Source of the DNA: Linnemannia elongata
Taxonomy: Eukaryota > Mortierellomycota > Mortierellomycetes > Mortierellales > Mortierellaceae
Reading direction: 5' to 3'
Length of the DNA: 64,000 bases
Assembly: GCA_036320915.1 (NCBI GenBank)
Contig: JAXBDG010000007.1
Location: forward strand, 620,001 to 684,000
Shown here: in pieces, positions 57,489-64,000 of the stretch
How positions within the stretch are numbered: position 1 is the first letter of the stretch
How the letters are laid out: every line of letters starts with the position of its first letter
The notes under the pieces: model-generated
What the model was told of the DNA's origin: nothing
Databases searched by the model: none
Seen by the model: only the letters and a program-made list of their open reading frames with translations
Position numbers and translations under genes: made by a program

Positions 57489-60429
57489 TTAATTGGAGAT
57501 ATTGGCGGATCGTCGCCACTCGCCAACAGCATCCCGAAGACGACTTCGCTTCTCGTCGAGACCAAGCTTGATTGGGGGAGGCAATGGGTTGGACCGGTAG
57601 TGCAGATGCATGGTCGTGTTGCTGGAAGATTTCACGCCCATTGCAGATGTAGCAGCTGGTGGAGGAGCAGTGACAGGGAATGGGTAGACCTGACCGTTCA
57701 AGAGCAAAGGCGATGTTGGAGAAGGAGTTGATGCCTGTGAGGATGTACTGGACCATCCCGACAAAGAAGGGGTGGTGACCGAAGAGTGAATGCTAGACAT
57801 GGTTGTGCCAGAGGGGTAGGAGCTCATCATCACAGGAGTGAACCCACGCTGTTGCTGGTGCTCGCTGTAGTCCGTAGTCATCGACGGGTTGGATTTCTTG
57901 CGGAGGACAGAGTTGAGGAAAAAGTCGTCGTCGCAGTCCTCGTCGATGATATAGGGAGACAGTGGTGGGTCGTCGTCGTCACTAACGACCTCGTCGGCAT
58001 TCATCGCAGCTGCAGCTTCTGCGGCGGCAGCTGCGGCGATAATTTCCTCGACCTCCAAATCCTCCTTGACATCTTCCCCGTCGTACTTGACCTCAAACGC
58101 GTACATGCTGTCACCGCCCTTCGCGCTTCCGCTGCGTCGCCTGAACTCATTACTCTCCGAGGGGTCAAAGGAGCTCATGGAGGATGCTGAGGGCTTGGAT
58201 CCAAAGGAATTGCCAGACATCTTGGATGTCGCCGATGAGCAAGAAGAGCGACGGGCCATGAAGGATGGGCTGATATGTGTGTCAGATCTAAGGAACTCCA
58301 GGTATTGCGGCGAGGTGGCGTCCATGTTTGTGTACCCAGGCGACAACGAGTCCGTGTCGTAGGTGGTGTCCAGTACAAGCGACTCGCGCGAACTCTTGTT
58401 CGACGAGGGTGCCGAACTTCCCCCAGTCCTGGTCCCGTAGGCAGCAAATGTTTTGTTGGTAGGGCTGTGACTTTGTCCACTCATGCTCTCTGACCGGCTT
58501 GAGCGCGTTGACAGGGGCGAAAGTCCCACAGTTTGAAGGCTAGGGGATGTGTTGGTGCCAGGTGTCGAAAGCGAGGGCGAGAATGAAGTGTGAAGGAACT
58601 TTGGGACAAACTTGCCCAACAGCTTGGTCGACCGCTTGGAGAGCTTGTGTTGTGGAAGACCTGATCCCGATCCTGTGGGGCGCTGAGTCGATTGAGAGTG
58701 GATGCTGCTAGTGTCAGACGAGTCCCTGGGGGAGAGGGCTGCTGCTGTTACCGACGAAGGGGGGGCCGACTCAGTGAAGCTGTTCTTTCGAACACCAATC
58801 CGATGTAGAAGGAAGGCACCCTTGCCTTCCTTGCCCTCCTTTCGTGAAGGCTCTCGTTCCAGCATCGATCCTGTCGACGAACTTGGGAAGATGCTAGTCT
58901 TGGTGGGCTCAAGTGGTTCCGCGGCAGTCAAAGAAGATGACAAGGGTTCAGATGCGGAAAGAGCGATGACCTCCTTTTCTTTTTCTTGGGCTGAGGCAAT
59001 CGCGCCGTCCTCCTCTTCCGAGGAATAGTCACAGGATGGCGCACTGGTATGGTTAGGGGTGATGATGGTGGTCTCCCTTGTTTCATCCGCGGAAGAAGCA
59101 CCGTCACCATCCACACCATGTCCAGGAAGTCTAAGAGGCAAAGTCGCTTCAGATGATGGCTCACCAACCGTCGTGTGAGATTTGTAGGTTTCCTATAAGT
59201 TTAGGAAGAAAAGAACAAAAAGGGCAAGGGGAGGCGAGAAGGAGGGGAACAGAAGGGTTAGTCAATTGAAAGCGTCAATTGTTTACAAGTGTCTGTGTAA
59301 TGTCATGTATCTGTGAGGGTTCGAGTTGTGCATTGACCACAGAAATGGGCGCCGTGTCAAAAGAGAAGGGTGAGAAAAGGCAAAAGGCAAAGGTGAGCGA
59401 GGGGATGACTTGCGCCCATTTTCTTATCAAGAACACGATCTTGTTTTTTGTTTGTTTGTGATGTCAACTTACAGACTCAGGAACGTGCTTTAGAGAAGTG
59501 GTTAGGTCTGAGTTGGATTTGCTGGCTATCTCGGCCTTCAGTGGAAGAGCGATCTGCTGGTTGGGCGAAAGAGCACCTTTTCCCGAAGCCAGACCACTTC
59601 TGCCATCGAGCTCACATTCCTCAACAGCTGTTTGGATCGAATGTTGTTGCCGCTTTTGTTCTGGGCTCATGGATGATGGAAGAGACGAGTTGTTGTCGTG
59701 GTCTGGGTTGGTCGTGAGGTAAGTGGTATGTCGATGATTGAAAGTGGGCGATTCTAGTTCGGTATGTTGTCGAAGTGCAGTCAGAATGTCCCGAACGAGA
59801 CTGCCTCCATTCTCGCTGCGATGTTTCCTATGCTGATCCTTTGGACTCTTGCTTTCGCTCGTACTCTCGCCCTCAGGAACTCGCACCTCACGAATGGCCT
59901 CCAAGGTGAGGGCTCTCGGACGTGACCCTGTTGCTGACAAAGAGGTAAGCCGTGTTGATTGGGAGGAGAGGGTCGAGGTTGTACAAGGAAGGGTATGTGC
60001 ACGACTAGGGTCGAGGAATGTGTTGTTATGAGTGGACGAGAAGGTGTGGTCCGGACCCTCAGGGGTGGGCACCTGCGAGGGGGTCTGGTCGGTTGGTGAG
60101 GATGAGACGCCCTCGGCGTCAGAGACAATAATAGGTGTACTCGTGATTGTTGTGTGTGTTGCTGATGTTGCTGATGTTGTTGTTGTGGACGAGGGGTTTG
60201 AGAGGGAACTAGGTCTTGAGCTGGAGCGTGGGAGGAGGATAGGCATGTTGGAGGATCGAGGGCGAAAAGAATCGTACTGTGAGATGTGGAGGTGGTTGCT
60301 GTCTTCACCCTCTGCAAAGGTTGCTGGTGGGCGAGTGCGTTCGTATGCGTTGCTGGAGAGTCTCCTTGCGCGGTTCAGCAACGCCTCTGCCGCCTGTGAG
60401 GTTGTGGATGAGTGAGATAGGGTCGCCAT
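57489..60429 (-). CDS. Large Ser/Thr-rich protein, function unknown
   Basis: Two exons (60429-59473 and 59192-57489) join in phase 0 and encode 886 residues. The start [20 protein letters not shown] begins with a short helix-like stretch; most of the rest is Ser/Thr/Pro-rich and probably disordered and phosphorylated. Blocks that look conserved are [15 protein letters not shown] and [19 protein letters not shown] in exon 1, then [18 protein letters not shown] and [20 protein letters not shown] in exon 2. An acidic/Ala run ([16 protein letters not shown]), [15 protein letters not shown] and a C-terminal motif [12 protein letters not shown] follow. No enzyme or binding domain is recognised. The basic peptide around [12 protein letters not shown] could bind membranes. 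A scaffold or regulator role is only a guess. Confidence 0.85.
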
Positions 60430-63405
60430 GTTGGTGGTAATAGTGTAGATTGTTGAAGGGAGGCTGGTTATCGCGTAGTAGAAGCTTATTTTGTTTGGTA
60501 CGTGATGATAGGGCCGTGATTAGGGATGATGATTAGGGCGAGTGAGTTAGTGAGTTGGGCGAATAGAGTAGGGTGGTTTTAGTGTCAGGTTATTATAGAG
60601 GACACAGCACCAATGCTGAATGAGGAGAGGAGTGGGGAGAGTGACTGAAGAGAATGTGAATGTGTCAATGAATGAGAACAGGAACGAATGAGATAAAAGG
60701 TGTTCTCTGGGAGTAAATATAGTCCTGGGTGAGAGGGGAGAGCAAAAGAAGAATAAAGAGTAAAGAGTGAAAAGTGAAAAGAAAAAGAGAAAGTAAGAGA
60801 AGAGAAGAGGAAAGGGTCTTTCTTTTTTCCCCAGCCCCAGAGGATATATGAAAGTATGCCCATCGATCAATGGAGACTCCCATGGCCTACACCAATGTAC
60901 AGTACACAGTCTTGATGGACAAAAGTGGAATTCAGGCCAACTTTGGAACAGCAGCTGGCTTGCTGGGCTTTGTTTCGATCTTGGCACAAATAAGATACAT
61001 GACAGTAGCTATGCTTTCCTCTCCTCTCCCTCTCAAACAGCCAAATGTGTTCAGGCTCACTGCCTTTTTTCATATCGATCATGCCACTCTTTATTACAAG
61101 TGGAAAAAAAGAGAAACATTCAAAGAGGTGGAATGAATGGCCACATTCTTTTTTTTTTTGTTCATGGTTGATCACCCATTGGTCATGCATTCGGCAAACA
61201 TACAGACAAACAGCGCGCACTTTCATAATTGTAGCTCTTGTGTATTTGCTGATTATTACTGCAACGGCTGCTCGCACAACAAGGGGAACAGAGTGAAGAA
61301 ACCATCCGACCTCAACCAAAAAAAATCGTTTCTCTGTCTCCTTGTTTCTTGATTTTTTGAGATGTCATTCTGTCTGTGGTTGTCTGTTTGTTCATCGTAT
61401 AGGACGAAGAGTAAGAGTATTATTACCGAACTCGATGGGGAAAGGGAGACACAGTCTTCGTTTCTTGCCCTTTCTTGCTGCCTTTTGTTTTTTTTTCTTT
61501 CAGCCTTCCTTTGTGTGTGTCTCCTTGTTGTTATCGACCTGCTCACCCTTGAATTGTTTCCATCATGCAACCTAAGCCTATGGTCTCTACAATAGTCAAT
61601 GATATCAACATCAATTGAATAGACGGGCATGTCCGTAATGTCTGTTGTCTGCAGACCCATTGTCCTTCTCCCTCTGCCTTCCCTCTCTTCCCTCCTTCCC
61701 TTTTTCTTCTTTCTTCAATAACCCCCTCCTGCTTTGGGTCCTTGGAAGACCATCCGTGACAAGATCACTAATTGACCATTGGCCCTTTTTTCTCTTGTTC
61801 GCCCTTTCGATGACCCCACCCATCTTCTCCCTCTTCTCCTTTTCTTTTTACGTACTTTCATTTCCCTTTTTTTTTCTCTTTTGATACACACCTCTCACTG
61901 TGTACTGAACTTTTCTTGATTTGCTTTCTGCTTTTGAACCTTGCCTTTGCTTCGTCACCTCTCCCTTCATCCTTGTCCCCAGCGAACCAATTGAAGCATT
62001 TGAACCTTCATTATCACATTTGCATGCCCAAAATTAAAAACACGACAGTTCAGTTGTCTGGCCTTATGACGGAAAGAAAGAAAAAGGCCAAAGAAGGCGG
62101 ATGTTAACGAAGGGAGCTTTGTTCACAACAAAGCAAAGGATGCGGATGGTGCTGGATAGCGAATAAGGGGGAGATATACCCTCCTCCCTTCCCTTCGATC
62201 CTTTTCAGCGTACTATTCGTTCTGCATTGGCGTCCACCTGTAGGCTACCTCCATCCCATCATGGCGACATTGATGCTGTCTCCCGTAATGGACAAAAAAA
62301 ACGAACAAACAGCCGGATCGATGCACGCGCGTGGATGCTTGTATGCCGTTCTATCTGCAGTCCAAGAATAGAATGGGGATATTTTCCAGGGAGTTAAGGG
62401 AAGGAAGGTCCAATGAGAAAAAAAAAATAACAAGAAAACCCCCAGATGGCCTGCCCATCCCATCGCTTGCCAGTGTTTTTCTCTTACTCTCCTGTGCTGC
62501 AGTACTCCTTTTTTGTTCTTTTGTATTCCTGCCCTATCTGCCTTTTTTTTTAACACTGTGTCTTGACCAAAACCCGCGGAAGATGTTTAATGCCCAAGGG
62601 CTGGATGCAAAATGGGAAGGAGAAGGTTTAAGATCTTGGGATCCATCCCTGCCGATATCTCTTTTCATGTCATGCCGCGTGAAACAAGTCCAGGTCAGCA
62701 TTCCGATGGACCCTTCTTGGGTCGAGAGCCCCGGTACAACAAGAAACCCTTGGGGGGTGAAGGCAGATCCAGATTCAGTAGCGTAAGACGAGGGAGGGAG
62801 GTAGGACACAAAAGCCAAAGCAAACGATAAAAATAATAGCCGTTTGTGTTTGTGTTTGTTTGTGCTTTTGTTTTTTTGCATAACACCCAAGAAAAACGAG
62901 AGCCATGGTTTGTTTGGCACATTCTGTGGGTTTCAAAAATAGACAACCAACCCCATTTCCCGCTTGCACCATGAAGGGCAACAATAGACCTCCCAATCGT
63001 GGTCGTGCCTGCCTGCTGCGCCCGAAAAGCGTCCCATTCCTGCCAGACATGACGACCATACCCTCTTCCCACTCGATCGACGACCTTTAACAGATGCCAA
63101 TGCCAATTGATCGCCCGGCGCGGCGCTTTGATGTCTGTTGACATAACCAAGAGTAAGCATTTTTTTTTCCTTTCACGCGTTTCTTGTCTTTCTTTTGAGC
63201 TGGTTTATCTAGAATGACGCATACACCCCCTGGATTGTCTTACCACGACAAACACTCGCCTTTTCTCGCTTTTTACTCCGTGTCCTTAATATTTTTGCAA
63301 TAAGATGCCCCTCGTTTTTTATCCACGAACTCAGGAGTACACTAAAATCATTGGCAACGCCGCGACTATCGTAGATCGTGCGAACCTCAAATTACCTTAT
63401 TCCAT

Positions 63406-63429
63406 GACACACACACACACACACACACA
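63406..63429. repeat. CA dinucleotide repeat
   Basis: About twelve CA/AC units on the plus strand. Confidence 0.85.
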
Positions 63430-63789
63430 TACCAATCTATTCTCACGAACGCTGACCACATACCTCACACAAGTTCTCCTGTGCATGGGTAAGCTTTTGT
63501 AATGATGATGCCTATGAAATCCACTTAATGATGGTGCCGATGCAGCGTCCACACCCAAACAAGAAGAATTACAATAGTATCGCACCGGGGATGGATGATG
63601 TGGTCAAGAGCGAGGGCGAGGGAGGGAAGCAAAAGAAAAACGAGAACAAGGAGAGAGGAGAAAGGGGGAAGGTGAGATCGAAATTTTCGGAGTGGTCGAT
63701 ACATATGTTCGCGAATCAGAAAACCAGATGTTCGTCAAATGCCAGAAACCATTTTTACGTAGACGTGTCGCAACACGGTAGACTTTTAG

Positions 63790-63792
<3 letters not shown>

Positions 63793-63833
<41 letters not shown>
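63793..63833. repeat. A41 homopolymer tract
   Basis: Forty-one consecutive A on the plus strand, the longest homopolymer in the window. Confidence 0.9.
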
Positions 63834-63836
<3 letters not shown>

Positions 63837-64000
63837 GGTTGAGCCAGATACAACATGATAAAGGGATATAAAAAAATCAATTCTCGCTTTCTGCACTCTC
63901 GCTTGTGCTCTCTAGTTTTTATCATTACTGGAAAATGTCGCGTGCTCAAATAACATGTAGGCATTACAATGTCTTTTTGCAAACAGTATGCATAACCCAG

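Larger units (their letters stand above)
60430..64000. other. 3.6-kb region without a supported gene at right edge
   Basis: It contains the promoter of the Ser/Thr-rich gene and beyond that only short open frames without domains. Long purine or pyrimidine stretches dominate, for example 60590-60840 and 61660-61890. A CA repeat (63406-63429) and an A41 tract (63793-63833) lie near the right end. A gene reaching in from beyond the edge cannot be excluded. Confidence 0.5.

Noticed and set aside
60870..61136. 88-codon plus-strand frame METPMAYTNVQYTVLM
   Set aside because: No domain, drifts into low complexity, no partner exons; treated as noncoding.
15971..63833. A tracts as tails of retroposed genes or SINEs
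   Set aside because: Upstream flanks are unrelated and no target-site duplications are visible.

Overview
The window is nuclear DNA of a filamentous fungus. Protein-coding genes are split by short GT-AG introns (mostly 70-250 nt), use the standard code and prefer G/C at third positions. Intergenic DNA is AT-rich, full of homopurine and homopyrimidine stretches, and carries several A/T tracts of about 30-40 nt. Many predicted proteins hold long Asn, Gln or Ser runs. Together with the gene families this best suggests an early-diverging filamentous fungus, probably of the Mortierella type. That taxonomic call is inference from general appearance, not a database match.

Layout, left to right. 1-18.2 kb holds six genes: a partial, low-complexity protein of unknown function (-); a membrane-anchored nucleotide pyrophosphatase/phosphodiesterase (+); a tail-anchored VAP/Scs2 ER contact-site protein (-); a Tgl2-like triacylglycerol lipase (+); an acidic protein with an in-frame stop codon (-); and a two-finger C2H2 factor of the Msn2/4 type (-). 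18.2-37.1 kb is almost 19 kb without any gene I can support. 37.1-46.8 kb holds a large disordered protein with five tandem 19-residue repeats that resemble endocytic adaptor motifs (-), a PP2C phosphatase in nine exons including a 9-nt microexon (+), and an intronless alcohol acetyltransferase-like protein (+). 47-51 kb holds tRNA-Ile(AAU) (-), NIF3 (-) and ribosomal stalk protein P1 (+), the last two sharing a 311-bp divergent promoter. 51.4-57 kb holds a SANT-like plus U-box-like protein (-), a decayed copy of a GNAT gene's 3' part, and the intact Eis-like GNAT gene next to it (+). 57.5-60.4 kb holds a large Ser-rich protein of unknown function (-). 60.4-64 kb has no supported gene.

The genes do not form a pathway. 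There is no biosynthetic cluster, no transposon with recognisable proteins, no virus-derived gene and no CRISPR. VAP and the lipase are both tied to lipid metabolism and share a 1.6-kb divergent intergenic region, but this could be chance. Exon boundaries were worked out by hand from splice sites, phase agreement and family conservation. Every multi-exon model given keeps frame across all its introns.
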